Of a DNA stretch of 64,000 bases, positions 22,627-36,550 are shown piece by piece. Made by a program: the position numbers and the translations under genes. Below the pieces are notes generated by a model. The model saw nothing but the letters and a program-made list of their open reading frames with translations, searched no databases and was not told where the DNA came from. Source of the stretch: Isoetes taiwanensis. Its lineage: Eukaryota > Streptophyta > Lycopodiopsida > Isoetales > Isoetaceae. The stretch covers positions 364,835 through 428,834 of the forward strand of contig JAJEKV010000041.1 in assembly GCA_021234155.1 (NCBI GenBank), read 5' to 3'. Position 1 is the stretch's first letter. Each line of letters begins with the position of its first letter.

Positions 22627-23642
22627 CTATCGCCTCAACCCTTGAAGAGATGCAGCTATCCTATGGGCCTCTGTCCCAATTTGTATCACATTAGCAGCAA
22701 ACTCTTGAGCACAAAACACTTCCTCAGATTCACCAGGGTAAGCATGTGGACCAGGGTGGGACGCCGCAATCTTGGAGCTTATAAGCGAAGGTTTCAAGCT
22801 CAAGACTCGAGGGCCAACACCTTGTGCATCTCCATTGCTCTCCATCACAACCCTATAAGTGGAAGTCACCAACAAGAGCTACCCTGAACAAGAACAAAAT
22901 TGAAACTCACAAAGCGGAATACAAACTGTACATGTGAAATAAAACTACATAAGATCAACCCACAATCAATGTGTGATCACCCGTATGGATTGGAATGTAA
23001 TCCATGTCAGGCTCTAGAATAACATCAGGGCTGAAGGAAGGGTCTCGGATATCTTCGAAGTTCACGTCCTCTTCGTCACAAGGAATAGAATCATCCCAGT
23101 AACGTCTACCCCCCAGGCCATTCCTTTCCACATGCATGAAGCCTGCAGATAACTCAAACAATATGGTCCAACTAGAGGGCATGCAATGACTGGGATTTAA
23201 TAGAACTCTCCATGCGGTCATGAACATACGAGTATAATGTTCGTATGATACGAATATCCGTATGGTCGTCACACATGCAACTCTAACCATGTGCTCGTTA
23301 ATGTGAGCAGTGTTAGAGGGTATGATCCAAGAACTTGACAGTGTATACTTCCCAGACATGATCATCCTGCACAAAGAGTGAGTTAAACTAGCAGTAAGCC
23401 TTCGATTCCCATGGCAAAACAAAGTGAGCAACCTTGTTCAGTAAATTTCTGTTATCCAGCACAATGAGCCCTTTAGTATCACTTGCATTCCACCTCAAGT
23501 ACAAGTCCTTGCCTTCCCCGATAACAGATTCAGAAATATTATGAAGATGAAAATAATAAACCTTCCCCATATCTTTCATGCAGTATCCCACCATCCCTTC
23601 AAAACAATGAAGCTGATTATTCTTCAAAGCTGTACACATCAA
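22627..23642 (-). CDS. Unrecognised multi-segment coding remnant
   Basis: Three minus-strand frames follow one another: 23642-23388 (F-E-G-M-V-G-Y-C-M-K-D then G-L-I-V-L-D-N-R-N-L-L), 23431-22955 (M-S-G-K-Y-T-L-S-S-S-W-I-I then an acidic end, C-D-E-E-D-V-N-F-E-D-I) and 22875-22627. An acceptor-like TTTGTGCAG precedes the M-I-M-S-G-K-Y segment, so some joins may be introns. The composition looks protein-coding, but I recognise no domain. It lies next to the LINE and may be part of another mobile element. Confidence 0.35.
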
Positions 23643-23839
23643 GACAACAGCAAGATCCCCCCCCTTATATTATATGCAGAAAATCACTTGAACATATAGC
23701 AACATTAAGGAAAAAAACAAACCTTAATGCTGCATACTCAATCCACAAGGGATGAGCTGAGAGAAAAGAGGCCCTTGGCTTAACTGTTGGAGCCTGATAT
23801 CACAAGTACTTATACAGCCATTATGATAACTTAGAAAGT

Positions 23840-26800
23840 TTTTTTGAGTGATCCAGAAGTATGGTCCGAGAACTGCAGCATGAGATCAGAAGTGATCTCA
23901 AAATGGTCCTCCCATATTTTAGCAAAGACTTGCTTCAGAGATAGGCTGTTCCATTACCAAATATCTTCATTATCAAGAACTATGCCCACAACAGTCTGCG
24001 CTAGAACTTTTTGTTTCAAAAATTTCATTTTCACCTCAATTTGCTTTCTTGTCCACTTGGCCAGAACCGTTTTCTCGTATTTCCCCAGATCAGGGGGGAT
24101 GACCAAGCCATAGTGATTGGTTACAAATCCTGTCAGCATCAATATCATCATTAGACAAGGACAGCCTGTAAAAAGCAAAAAAACCATAATAACTGCCAAG
24201 TGAGTCCCAGTTTGAGTCATATGCCAGACCCTTGAGTCTTCTATGGGTTAAAGCAGTTTCTACTAGGATTGACTGGAAGCAAGCTTTCAACCAAATAAAG
24301 TTAAAGGGCAGAAAATTATGGTGAACTCTATTCCTGTGTTTCCAGATAGATCAGAGAGCAAGAGTTCTAAGGGTGTCAATATGAAAGCATTTGGAAATTG
24401 AAGAAAGTCCAGCAACCCAGGTGCAGAAGAACCTGTAGTGACATCACAGAGATTTCTTGCCCAGCTTCAAAAAGGAAGGAGTCTTGGGTATTGGAAGATA
24501 TGCAGGTTGGTTTCAACTTGTGAGCATCCAAGAGAGCAGAGATTAGAAACGACAGGATTGTTCTGGCTGCCCTTTCATTTGATGCTAAACTCTGATTGAG
24601 TAGCAATCATTTGAAAAGAATGAGCTTCTGAGCACAATAGGCCTCCCAACCTATTGAACTGAGATTGATTGCAGTTTCCTTAGAGCACCCCCAAACTGTC
24701 GAAGACTCTGGAGGGTCTAAGAGGAGCTTTTAGATCCTTGAGACTTTGTACACCTTTTTGCCTTCACAACTCCATGACGGGGATCCAGAATGGCCATTCC
24801 CTCAAGGGCCCGCATAAGCATTATATATATTCTCCTGTTATTAGGAGAATTCTGTATCTTTTGAGTAACTTGGTCCCAAGAAAGCCATTGATCTCCTACT
24901 CTAAGGTCTGAGATGACATTCAGATCAGTTGAACTCCATTCTTTGTATTTTCTAGGATGTTTGAGAGCCAAACAACCTGAATCATATGGCTGAAGATTGT
25001 GGTGCCAAAGTAATGGGATACTTTATTCCGGGCTTCAAAGATTCTTCTCATGATCATGGAGGTATGTGGAGCAGCGTTGAATTGATAGAAGGTAGAGTCT
25101 GGAAGCTGATGATGAATTGCATTGCTACCAACTATAGTTTGGACTTATTCAATCAGTATCTGATGAATGACAGGGCAGGAGAGCCACATCCATCAAAAAG
25201 AGCTCGCCATACCAGTTTAGCTGCATGAACTTGCTTGAATAGATCCTTGCAGCCTAACCCCCTTGAAGATTTGGGACGGATAAGGTTGTGCCAAGCTACT
25301 TTGTAGTCCCCTTGCCAAATGAATTTCCTCATAGTAGCTTCTATTTTTGTATAGGCAGCCTTGTCAGCAACTATTGCTGAAGAAAAATATATATGAGACC
25401 TGCTTATTACACTATTTACTATTCCAACCCTGCCAGCCAAAGAAAGAGAGGCTGGGTACATCATAAATTTCTTTTTGATTTTGTTAGTATAGGAGACCAT
25501 AAACCATGCAGGTTCATGTCTAATGCTAATGGCAGCTCCAAAAGCTTGGTAGATGTGTTTCTTGGTAGGACCTGAATATCTTCAATGGATGTGTTATCTA
25601 TGTCCAGAAGGATGACAAACTTGGCTTTATTGAGCTGTACACCTGAAGCTTTGCCAAAAAGTTCCATGGCCTGGAAGAAATACTGAACAATGACCCCATT
25701 ATTTTTAAGGAACAGGAAAGTGTCATCTGCATATTGCATAAGGCACAATGATTTGTTATCCTCAAGCATCTGCAGTCAACTTATATTTCCCGAGGCATAC
25801 AACTTATCAGTGATTCTCGTGACCATCTCAGCAACCATGAGGAACAGATAGGGGGATAATGGGCATCCCTGTCATGGGAAAAAGTCTGTGGGGGAGCCAT
25901 TTACCAAGACAGCAGATCTAGCTTCATGATTGAAAGAGTGCACCAGGTTGATGGACTGAGAAAACCCAGATAATTCATTGCCTTATATAGGAAGCTCCAA
26001 TGGATTGTGTCAAATGCTCTTCGAAAGTCAAGCTTTAGAAGCACACAGTTTTGCTCATTGACCTTATTCCAATGGAGGCCCTCATGTGCCCCAATAAAGT
26101 TATCTAATATGTTTCTAGATGGTAGGGAGGCAGTTTGCATAGGACTGATAATCCTGTTCAAGATTGGCTTTAGTCTGTTGGCTAAGAGCTTGACAAGAAT
26201 TTTGTAGCTGGTGTTTGTGAGGGAGATTGGCCTCCAGTCTGAGAAGCCAGTTGGAGAGCTAACTTTCGGGGATGAGCTATGAGTCCTGCATGCAGGATGC
26301 AAATGTTGTGAGATCCATGCACCTTGGATATTGACTGTTAAGTCATCCATCACTACATCCCAGAACTCCTTATAGAATTCAGGGGGGAAGCCATCAGGGC
26401 CTGGGCTTTTTCCTAAGGCCATGGAATTGAGGGTAGCAAGGATCTCAACTTGTTGAGGGATAATTAGAAGCTGCTTATTATCAATGATATTATTGCATGG
26501 ACCAATCTGCCCAAATAAGCTTTCTATTTCCAAATGAGAGCTATCCTGTGGAAGAAAAAGATTTTGATACTTGCTCAGGAAGAAATTTTGTATATTCTTT
26601 TGTCCTTGGATATCACCACCTGCATCATCTTTGACTGATATTACGCCATTGTTTTTCAACCTATTTTTTGCTGCTTTGAAGAAGAAGGGAGAACTACATT
26701 TATCCATGCCATTGATATATTGACACTTACTTTTGACTGCCAAGGATTGGGCTTCAGATTCTTCAATGTGTTTGACCTCCTTTTCGAGTTTCTCCTCTAG

Positions 26801-27060
26801 CTTCTGGAATGTAATATTATCTTTATCAATAAACAGGTTTTCCCTAACCTGCTTAATCTATATATGTCATTCTTCTGCTTTCTTTTGCTATCAATCCAAG
26901 CCTTTCCCCATTCCTTTATCCAGACTTTGACCCGCTGGTTAGGAGAATTTGTAGGCAATAGGAATGCATCAGCCAATGGGGTGTTTCATGTATATTGTGA
27001 TTGGTCTGAGGCCAAGGCCCTGGTAAAGATTTACTGTTAGCTGTGTTGGTAGTTAATATA
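23840..27060 (-). mobile_element. LINE 3' part: reverse transcriptase and zf-RVT region
   Basis: Read downward, the block 26743-25901 carries RT domains: G-K-S-P-G-P-D-G-F-P, F-S-D-W-R-P-I-S-L-T-N, L-K-L-D-F-R-R-A-F-D. Q-G-C-P-L-S-P-Y-L-F follows near 25870 and L-M-Q-Y-A-D-D-T-F-L-F in 25769-25461. The block 25500-25153 (L-S-L-A-G-R-V-G-I-V-N-S-V-I) and later frames to 23954 match the plant LINE C-terminal region with zf-RVT-like sequence. Several frames are broken. A T run at about 23840 may be the poly(A) tail seen from the other strand. Its 5' half is found inverted next to it. Confidence 0.85.
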
Positions 27061-27099
27061 CAGTTGTTCTCAGTCTTCTAGGAAAAATTATAAAATAAT

Positions 27100-29700
27100 A
27101 AAAAATACAGAGCAGGCAGGAAATATCTTCGTTCTAGAGAAATCATTGGTGTTGCTATGGGATCCAAGGAAAAAGGAAAAATGGTAGCTGCAGAGACAGT
27201 TACAGGGATAGATATCGACTCCAATATGCCTTTGAAGTCTGTGCCAGATGATATGAATACGCTTGCAATGAAGTTAGTACGGATGTCAAATCTAGAGAAA
27301 TCTAGGCTAGTAGATATTCTGCAGAAAATTGGGACAAGTCAGAGAGGGCAGTAATGATGTCAGATCTGATGTGGAAAAGGGGAAGGAATGTGAAGGGAAT
27401 ATGGTAGCTTCCAGGGATTTCCTTACGAGTCTATCAGAGGTCAGAGTCGGATCCGAGCAAAAGACAAAGGAGGCCCCTGTAGCAATGGCGGTCACGAGGG
27501 AGCAGATGGGAGTTGGAATTGTGCAGAGACGACAACAAATTATGAAGCCAATCCTGGAGCATTTGAATAAATTGCAAGAGGAAGAAAGCGGAGAGGTTGA
27601 TAGGCGCACAAAACATGTCTTTCATGGTAAAATTCTCAAGAATTCATTTGTTCAAGCTCGATTAAAACAGATGGCAAATCAAGCAGTGATTGGCTGTGTT
27701 AGGCATGAGGGAGTGGAACTCCCAATGATAAAGTCTGAGCTCGAGAAAATAATAGAAAATGTCTCTATTTCTAAGATTTACTGGCTAGATTTTCCATTCT
27801 TTATTGTGGAATGTGGAAATGACGTCTTTGTGAAGCTGCGTCTTAAACAAGGATCAATTACCAGAGCCTCATGATCCTCATGATATTAAGCACCTTTTCC
27901 ACCTGGCCTGGACATCTGTTCAAGAGCTTAGCCCAATTTATTGGAGCGAGGAAGTCGTGAAGCACCTTTTGCAAGAACTCGTGGATTTCATAGGAATGGA
28001 AACAATGCCGGAGCAGCCCCCACGAGTTTGGATCCAAAGACCTCCTGAAACCTAGTCCTTCAAGAATAGACTATTGTGACTACTTTGGGTTACAGAAAAG
28101 TCTCGCTCTTCAATGGAGAAAATCCCTGTGAAGTCTGTGGTATTAGACTATATGGAGGGGGGAGGGGTGCAAAGGTTATGTGGAGCCGAAAAAACAGCCT
28201 GAGAATACCAACTCCTGGATCTCCCTAGGTAAGAAAAACATCCCTATGCTAAAAAGAAGAATAAAAATGGCAGTGGCCAAAATAAAGCTAGAAAACAGAG
28301 GATCAGAGAAGAGAATGAAGCAAATCAAAGGCTGCTTTCTACACAGAAGAAGGAAAGGTGAGAATGGATCAGGAAAATTTATGAGCCTAAGAGGGAAATA
28401 AAAGTAACCAGAGGAACCTTGACAATTCGAGAACCTGCTGCTAACAGATCCTCGGACTCCAGCCTTTCCTCGGAAAAGGGTAAGGGTGATAAAGGGGAAT
28501 GTTCACACTGCAGATCCCCCACACTCCCTATACAAACTCCCCAGATACGAGAACAAGGTGCTGTACCTTGTGAGCTTAGTGCTGGAAAAATCACCAATGA
28601 GAAGCAACAGCAGGGCCTCTTGGAAATTAATTGTGAGTCTCATGGACAAAAGCAATTATTTCCAAAGGCCTGTGAGCTTCTAGATCCCCCAGATGCAAAC
28701 ATACAGGACAAAAATGAACATGTAATGGACACACTCTCTCTTGATGAGCCTGTAAGTGAGCAGAGACAAAAAAAAAGTCTCATGGGATGAAATAGTGCCT
28801 GATATTCAGGAAACTCTGCCTACAAATGAAGTAGTCATGTCTTCCCTTGCCCAATTGAGGATGGAAGATAAATTCTTCACCCCCCAAATTTTAAGAAGAA
28901 GAAAGTGATCCTCTTTAATCCGGATGGGCCTGCTTCAAACACAAGACATAAATCTTTATGAAGGTGGTCAGTTGGAATCTAAGGGGCATCAAGGGCCATT
29001 GAAAAGGAAGAGAGTTATGATTGCCATCCAACAAATGAAGGCAGACATTATTCTACTACAGGAACATAGGCTCCCTATTTTTGAATCTTCAAAGCTTGGA
29101 GAATGGATTTGTCCTGGGAGTGGCTCCACCTGGGCAGTTGCCAATGGCACAAAGGGAGGCATTTGCACTATCTGGAAGGGTTATACCCATCTTGGCTCCT
29201 ATGTTGATCTACTGGAAGATGGTCAGTCTCATTTCTTGAAATAGAGGGATTGAGAACTGGGATCATTAATGTTTATGCATCCACAAATCCTTAGGATAGG
29301 GAAACTCAATGGAGAGATATGAGAATTTGGATTAATTCTGATAATCTTACCAATAATTGGCTGCTCACAGGTGATTTTAATAATACCCTTAATACCCCAT
29401 CTTGGGATCAGAAATTGGGTAAGAAGCTGAATATGACAAGGGGAGAAAGGGAGGAATGGAGCCTCCTGATGAGTAAGTTTGTGTATCATCCCCTCTCCTC
29501 TTCATCAACCTATTCATGGAGTAATAAAAGGAAAGGCATAGATAGGACATTCTGTCTCCTGGACAGGTTTTACAGCTGCACAAGCAGCCTTAGCATCTGG
29601 GACCAGGTTATAGTTAAGTTTGACTGTAGCAATTCAATCTCAAATCACTTCCTACAGTTCTTGGAAACTACATCATTGCTGGCAAAGAGTCAAAGAGTTG
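27100..29700 (+). mobile_element. LINE 5' part (ORF1 and endonuclease), inverted
   Basis: ORF1 begins at about 27157; the part at 27329-27900 resembles the N-terminal domain of plant LINE ORF1 (DUF4283-like), and a CCHC-type start (N-P-C-E-V-C-G) is readable near 28130. The APE endonuclease follows at 28924-29670: I-I-L-L-Q-E-H-R-L, G-G-I-C-T-I-W-K-G, L-L-T-G-D-F-N-N-T, S-T-Y-S-W-S-N and a degenerate S-N-H-F. Stops at 29242 and 29294 and frame changes interrupt it. The endonuclease belongs immediately upstream of RT, yet here it points away from it. Confidence 0.8.
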
Positions 29701-32700
29701 CAAGAATAACACTCCATTCAAGCTTAACATACAACTGCTTCAGCAAAAAAAGTTATGTACTGAGTTTAAGATCTACTATAATACTTTACCCAAATTGGGC
29801 AATGGCAACACCAAGATTAGAAGGCCAAGTAAAGCATCTTTTAATGGCCTCATTTAAAGCTTTAGGCGACTTACCATGCTCTCAAGACTGCCTGATAGTG
29901 AAGTTAGTCAATAGATGCAGCCCTCTCAAGGGCAACTGCCCCAGCAAGACATCTCTTATCATAAAAAGAGAACAAAACATCAAAGAACTACGAGGCACAT
30001 CCAGGCCTGAGAGACCAAGAATGACAAATGCATCAATTGCCCTCCAATCCATATCCGAATTTGACTCACCACAGGAGCCATCCGTTTGAACAGACATAGC
30101 AGAAGACAAGGGCACAGAGGGCGACTTACCACTTTGTGGTATTTGGTGCATGTGATTTTTCCCTTTCCTGGCCTGCTTGCCTTTCCTAACCCAATTTGAA
30201 AGCCAATGCAAAGATCGATTGCATTCAAATTTTGTATTTTGATTGTTTGATAAGTCTTAGACTAGTCCAAAAAGATTACGTTCTTTGGTATATATAGCTC
30301 TACTGGTATCTTAATGAATACAATTCTTGCAAAGCGAGAGTTAGGGTCTAATTTTCCAATGGTTTGAGATGTATAGCTTTTTAGGGTTGCTACTTTGTAT
30401 TGATATTTGATTTGTACATTAATCTAGGGTGCCCACTTGGGGTGTTTTAGTATTTTTGTACGTTTGCTATTTTAAAATATGATTTTCAAGGTAGTGGCCA
30501 AGATTGCATACTTTTTGGCATATGCCTGTATTATGCTCCCAACCAAGAGCCGAGATTTAGGTGCTAGTTGAGTTAGTTATAAATCTTAGTAACCAACATA
30601 GGCCCAATGGTAGAGACCTTTCCATTACATGTAATGTACACGCATGTCATATCATTGTCTTTATCCAAACAAGCATTAGAAATCAAACACAAGCAACATA
30701 CAACACGGAAATAACTCAAGGATCATCATAAATATAATGCATCAAATGAGATTCCCACTATCTATAGGCCAAGAGATATAATATTAAAACATGATTAAGA
30801 ACTATGAAAACCAAGTGGTAGGATTACATAAAGTATGAGAAGATCATCAATAGATCCCAATGGTGTTGCAACCATGATTATAACGTACAATGCCTATTCT
30901 GGTTCAAGAAAGCCACTGTGGCTTGATTAGGCCATGTACATGCTCTTCAGGGTGAGATAAGCCTCATGTATGCACGTCCTTCCACGCAGCATTAGAAGAC
31001 CACTTTTCAACTGCTGCATCTTGAAACTCTTAGATGTCTTAAACTGTTATACACCGTGAAGCTGCTACACTTTCATAAAATTGAGACCTTCAAATTATTT
31101 GCTTAATTATAAATGTCTGAATTGCCTCAAAGGAAAAGGAAAAAAGAGCCCACAAAATAAGCAACAGAAAAGGAAAAAATGATTAGAGAATTGATTCAAT
31201 ATTTGATAGAAGTATGACATATAAAATGACAGAAGATTGATGTAAACTTACTCAAGGAGGACAAAAATTTGACACAAAATTGACTCAAGGAGCGACAGAA
31301 AACCGAAGCAAAACCAATTTAAGGAATGATAAAAAGCGATGCAAAACTAACTCAAGAAATGTAATAGACTAAAGCTAAACTGACTCAAGGAAATGATAGA
31401 AAACTAATGCTACTCTAACCTTGAACTATGAGCTAACATTGATAAAATCGTCAAAGAATAGAATCAATCGTGCCATAGTATTAGTTTAATAGTTTTTAGC
31501 AGGTTACTTGGATTCCTGGAATTTAGCCTATCCATGTGTTTGACACCTCAACAAAAGTTTCATGCTGCTCTTTGCACGCCATTACATTTCTTAGTTTTAG
31601 ATCATATGACCAAAAAAATTAGTTTTTGTCTGAGAATGTGTCTTTAATATCAGGGTTTTGTTTAGGTCGTTATTTGTTCCCTTTAGTGCTATAAGCTCGA
31701 TTGCAATCCTAATTTTATCGTGCCGATGATTTTCAAAGAAGAAAAAGAAGAGGGACAAGCAATTTTTTACATCATGCCACATTGGCAGTATATGATTGGA
31801 CATGTGATGCACATAGCACAATCACATTGACAACATTCGATTGGACATATGACACACTCACCACACCAACATTGCTTTTCTGGGTCTTTGCCCCCAACCA
31901 CCTTACAATAATGTGACTCTGGGTGGCCTCAAACTCAGAAATATTTATTCTAGGAGTAGTGTCTTACATTAGACCAAAAACCCAGGCGCATTTGTTTGTT
32001 CCTCATAGCTCTTCTAGATATCTACAAAACAGGTTTTCCATTGTTCAAAAGGGCATTTACTAAACTAATTAAATCATATGGGATGGTATCCATTTACTTT
32101 ACTAATCTCTTTGCAGATGCATGTGCATCTCATGCAGGGACAATTTATATTAAGCTATGTTTTCACTTGTCATATTCATTTTTGATAGTGTATACGTCTC
32201 TGATGTAAGTCCAACTTAGGGCAGTGAGACATCTTGATCTTTGTACTTCATTGCGATATCCACTGTATATTTTGGACTCCATGTGCTTGATAAAGTGAAC
32301 TACATATTTATATTTTAGTGAAGTTCCTTTGTCATGAGGGAAGAAAGATTCACAGGATAACTGCTTTGAGAGATGCCTATGGGAAAAGCTCTGAGAGAGG
32401 CCATTCTATCAGAGATAAATTCAGAAAGGCTATGCAATCTACATAGTGCGCAAAATCTTGACAAAATTGGGTACTGCCAGAGGCTGATACAATGGAAGAC
32501 CTTATTGTATCAATATTCACTTACATATTGATCTTTCAAAATTGCATATGCAGGATAAGGTGATAACTTTTTTTTTTATCATAGTCAAAACTAGTAAATG
32601 CGCCCAAATATTTGGACTTTGGAAATAAATGCACTTATTTTGAATTAACTGGTGCACTTCTGCTTTCTTTGCAGAGTATTTTTTGTATTTATTTGAGCTT

Positions 32701-33900
32701 CAGGTGCTATACTTATACTCATCATGCTGGCGGTGGTTAGCTCGAGGCTTTTGCTGATTCGGGATTTTTAACAAGAAAGAACTTTGTCTATTACCACATG
32801 CGACTATCCCTTATTTCTTTTGAAGGAAAATGTCTAAACTCTAGTGGATGTCGAAATAACTAGTAAAAGCAATATAACGAATTCTATACTTTATAAACCT
32901 TTTAATTTTCCTTGACAATAGACATGTTTAGCACAACGAAACATGATGTGGCTATTATTATTTGCCTCCGTCTTCCTTCCATGATTCTAATGTCTCGCCT
33001 TCATATCCCCTACATGATATTTTGATGTCTCAACTCTCCTCCTCTTCCTCTTTTTCTTCTATTTGTGCTCTATTTTCCACTCCTTGTCCCTTCCTTTCAT
33101 CAAGCCTGCCCTACTGCTAGTTCTTATTTTTCTATCTAAATTTATAACTCAAGTCAAACGCCAAAATTGACTCTAATACATCCCCAAAGTCCAAAAAATA
33201 GATCTGGTACAAAGATAGTGTCCGCACTAAGAAAAAATATTATTCTTATCCAAGATCTTTACAGGTCCATGAAGATGTTGAAAATTCAATTCCTATAGCA
33301 ATACCTAGCAAGTGTCACCGCTGCAGCATACAGGCGTCTGCATGGACAAGTGAAGAAATTTGTCTTTTATCTCTGCTAAAGAAGCTTATATCAAAGCTCA
33401 TTATGGAATATGTGTTATTGCAAGTTTCCTAATTTACAATATACAACTTTCAACACAAAGCCGACAAGGTCAGGCCTGGGTTTTTAGTACAAATAATAAC
33501 ACCAAACTTAGATCATGAAAATGGTCAACGCATGCTACAAATGAATCGTATTGAAGATTTGCCAAACTCCTCCTTTCTAAATGTTCTACATATCATTAAG
33601 CTTCTTATACAAACGGATCAACATCAGCATGATAGAGTACTGCAACATCTTTGAGAGTAATTTCTTTGCTTGGTTTCTCCAGGTTAGTTAACCGTAACGA
33701 TAGATAAAAAATGGGGCCTTTCTCTTGTCTTTCCTCCTAACTTGATTGATGCATCCTGAACATCATCTTTATGTTAAAATGAAGGGCTGCAACTGTCATT
33801 GGGACAACCTCTGGTATTTTGCACCACATGATATGGGATTTTCTAGTTGGTAACCTTACTTTCTGACAGCCAAGCCGTCTGTCCAAGAAGCGCAATGCTC
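29701..33900. other. Intergenic stretch without supported genes
   Basis: Only short frames occur. A basic minus-strand frame (30211-29882) next to the LINE end is unrecognised. A degenerate minisatellite of about 33 bp (unit like GCAAAACTAACTCAAGRAAT) runs from about 31240 to 31415. The rest is AT-rich with no RNA gene that I can identify. Confidence 0.5.
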
Positions 33901-34309
33901 ATCGTTGAGGTGACTGAGGGGCCATGCCCACAGTTTTGGTTCTGATTATCCTGTTGCCTCAGTAGTCTGCAACTAGTGCTTTGGATGCCCCAGCCTGCTG
34001 CATTATAGAGTTCGTCCGACCCCGTTGTAACAAGAACTTGAAATCTGCAACAGAAAAGAGAACTGTTAGTCAGAACTCACATTTGATAAGGAAGACACAA
34101 AATGTACTTTTTGTAATATGAGAAACATCCACTGTCCTATAAAGTAGCAGTTAACATTCTTTGAGATCTGGCACACCTCCTCTTCACTTCCGCTTCTGCC
34201 ATTAGCCACATGGTCGGTCCTCTTGCTTGCAAAGATTGAATAGTTCAATGAATTATCTGAATTCCCCACCGAAGATGAACTTGACTATCAATCTCAGAAA
34301 TAACTACTT

Positions 34310-36550
34310 TTACTCAGCTTGCCCACTGACCCTCTCCAGCAAGGTATCAAAGTTATCAGTGGGCAAGTAGCCTTTATCTCCAGGCACCAGATGCACCCCT
34401 GGATGTGTCATCTCAGAATTAATAGTTGCACCTGCACATTTTCCTAGTTCTTCTACCTTGCCCATATCCTTGTCCAGACAAGCATTGGCATATAGGTTTG
34501 ACATGAGCACATACGCGGCATCGCAACAAGGGTCTAACTCCAATATTTTATTGAAGCTTCTTTTTCCTAGCTCCACATTTCCATGCATTCTAGACGCACT
34601 CAGTAGGGACTTCCAACCTGAAATATTATCTTGTGCAGTAGCTTGCAGTAAATCCTCTCCTTCCTTGAGGCACCCCGCACGACCTAGAAGATCAACCATG
34701 CAAAGGTTATGATCTTTTGTAGGTTTGACACCATATTGCTCTTCCATATGTTCAAAATACCAGCGGCCTTTATCTATTAGTCCTGCTCTACTACATGCCA
34801 CAAGAATGCAAAGGAGTGTGATATCATCTGGTCTTACACCTTCCTCTTGCATCCTTTCAAATCGATCCAAGGCAAGATCCCCCTCACCATGCATGGCATA
34901 TCCTAAAAGCAATGCATTCCAAGTAACCAAATCTTGACTTGATAATTCGTCAAAAACTTGTTGGGATTCCTTTAAACTACCACATTTAGCATACATATCA
35001 ACCAGGGCACTTCCCAAATCAAGATCTGATTCAAGCCCATCTTTTAATATTCGACGATGGATGAGCCTACCTTGGTCTATGGCACCTATGCTACCACAGG
35101 CCTTCACAACACTCAGAAAAACAACTTTGTCTGGAGTTATGCCTTGTTCCTGCATGTTTTCAAAACACTCTAAGGCAAGAGAACCTTCACCATGCTCTGC
35201 ATATCCTGCAACCATTGTAGCCCATGATACGACATCCCGTATTGGCATTGTCTCAAACACATTGCACGCTTCATCCAGGCAACCACATTTAACATACATA
35301 TCAATGAGGGAGCTGCACACAGCAACATCTGACTGAATACCAGCATCTGCAATCTGATCATGGATGCCTCTGCCATGTCCTATGGCACCTACACTACCAC
35401 ATGCCTTTAAAACACTAAAAAATATAACTTTATTTGGTTTTATGCCCTCTATCTGCATCTTTTCATAACAATCAAGGGCTAGAAGGCCCTCACCATGCTG
35501 GGCATACCCGGTAATCATTGCACCCCATGAAACCACATTTCGGTTTTTCAGGTTGCTAAAACTTTTAAATGAATCTTTCAAGCTTCCACACTTTGCATAC
35601 ATGTCTATGAGCGTGCTTCCTATCACGACATCTGATTCAAGTCCTTGCTTTAAGATCTGACTGTGAATAAGCCTGCCATGTTCTGTCACTCTTACTCCAG
35701 CACATGCTTTTAAAATGTTCAAAAAAGTGACTTTATTTGGCTCTATGCCCTCTGATTCCATCTTCTCAAAACAGGTCAAGGAAAGAAGACCCTTGCCATG
35801 TTGTGCGTATCCTCCAATTAGAGTATTCCAGGAAATGACATCTTGAATTGGCATTTCATCAAAAAGCTTGCTTGACTCATCTAAGCTTCCACACTTTACA
35901 TACATATCAATCAGAGCATTCCAGATCACAACGTCCAATTGGATGCCACTTTCAATAATTCTGCGATGGATGTGTTTTCCTTGGTCTAAGGAAGATGTTA
36001 CAGAACACGCTTTCAGAACAGCAAGATAAACACTTCTGTTGCTCTGCACATCCGATAATTGCATTTTTCTGTATAACTCAAAAGCTTCCTCGCCATGCCC
36101 AAGATTTGCATGGGCCAAAATAATCGAGCTCCATGTATATGCACTTGGTTCTTTTACTTTCTTGAACACTTGGGTTGCTTCAGACAAACAATTACATGAG
36201 GAAAACAAACGGATTAGATTGTCACCCAAAATAGCGACTGAATAGAGCCCATTTTTGCTCATTAATGACTGTAATCTTCGCCCAGAAATTAAGTCTTTGT
36301 TCTTTACACAGTCTTGCAAAAAAAAATATGCATTGTCTCTGGACATGAGAGCCCGCTCTTCCATAATTTCAAGTGCCTCAGCTAATCTTCCTACTTTACA
36401 CAAGTCATCTACAGCCCTGAAGATGCTGCAATGTCACGGCAAAATCCACAGAGGAACGAAAACATCAAGGTTAGGAGACCCATACCTGCTTGTTTCTGGC
36501 TGGAAGAACTTCGCTATGCGCGGAGCCCGGGCACTTGAAAGAGAAGTCAT
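34310..36550 (-). CDS. PLS-class PPR protein (E-type, no DYW domain)
   Basis: Two exons fit: 36550-36486 (start M-T-S-L-S-S-A-R) and 36416-34310, with a 69-nt GT-AG intron, giving 723 aa. The body is a run of PPR P-L-S triplets of about 100 residues that are strikingly alike: W-N-A-L-I-D-M-Y-V-K-C-G-S-L, D-V-I-S-W-N-T-L-I-G-G-Y-A-Q-H-G, G-I-E-P-N-K-V-T-F. After P-T-K-D-H-N-L-C-M-V-D-L-L-G-R-A-G come E-type motifs (W-K-S-L-L-S-A-S-R-M-H-G-N-V, Y-V-L-M-S-N-L-Y-A), and the protein stops soon after with no DYW deaminase. Such proteins bind organellar RNA and direct C-to-U editing or processing; lacking DYW, it would need a partner for editing. The N terminus may be an organelle-targeting peptide. 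The frame is open with no lesions. Confidence 0.85.

Noticed and set aside
29882-30211. Basic minus-strand frame as a new gene
   Set aside because: It is short and unrecognised, lies at the LINE edge, and shows no splice or start evidence.
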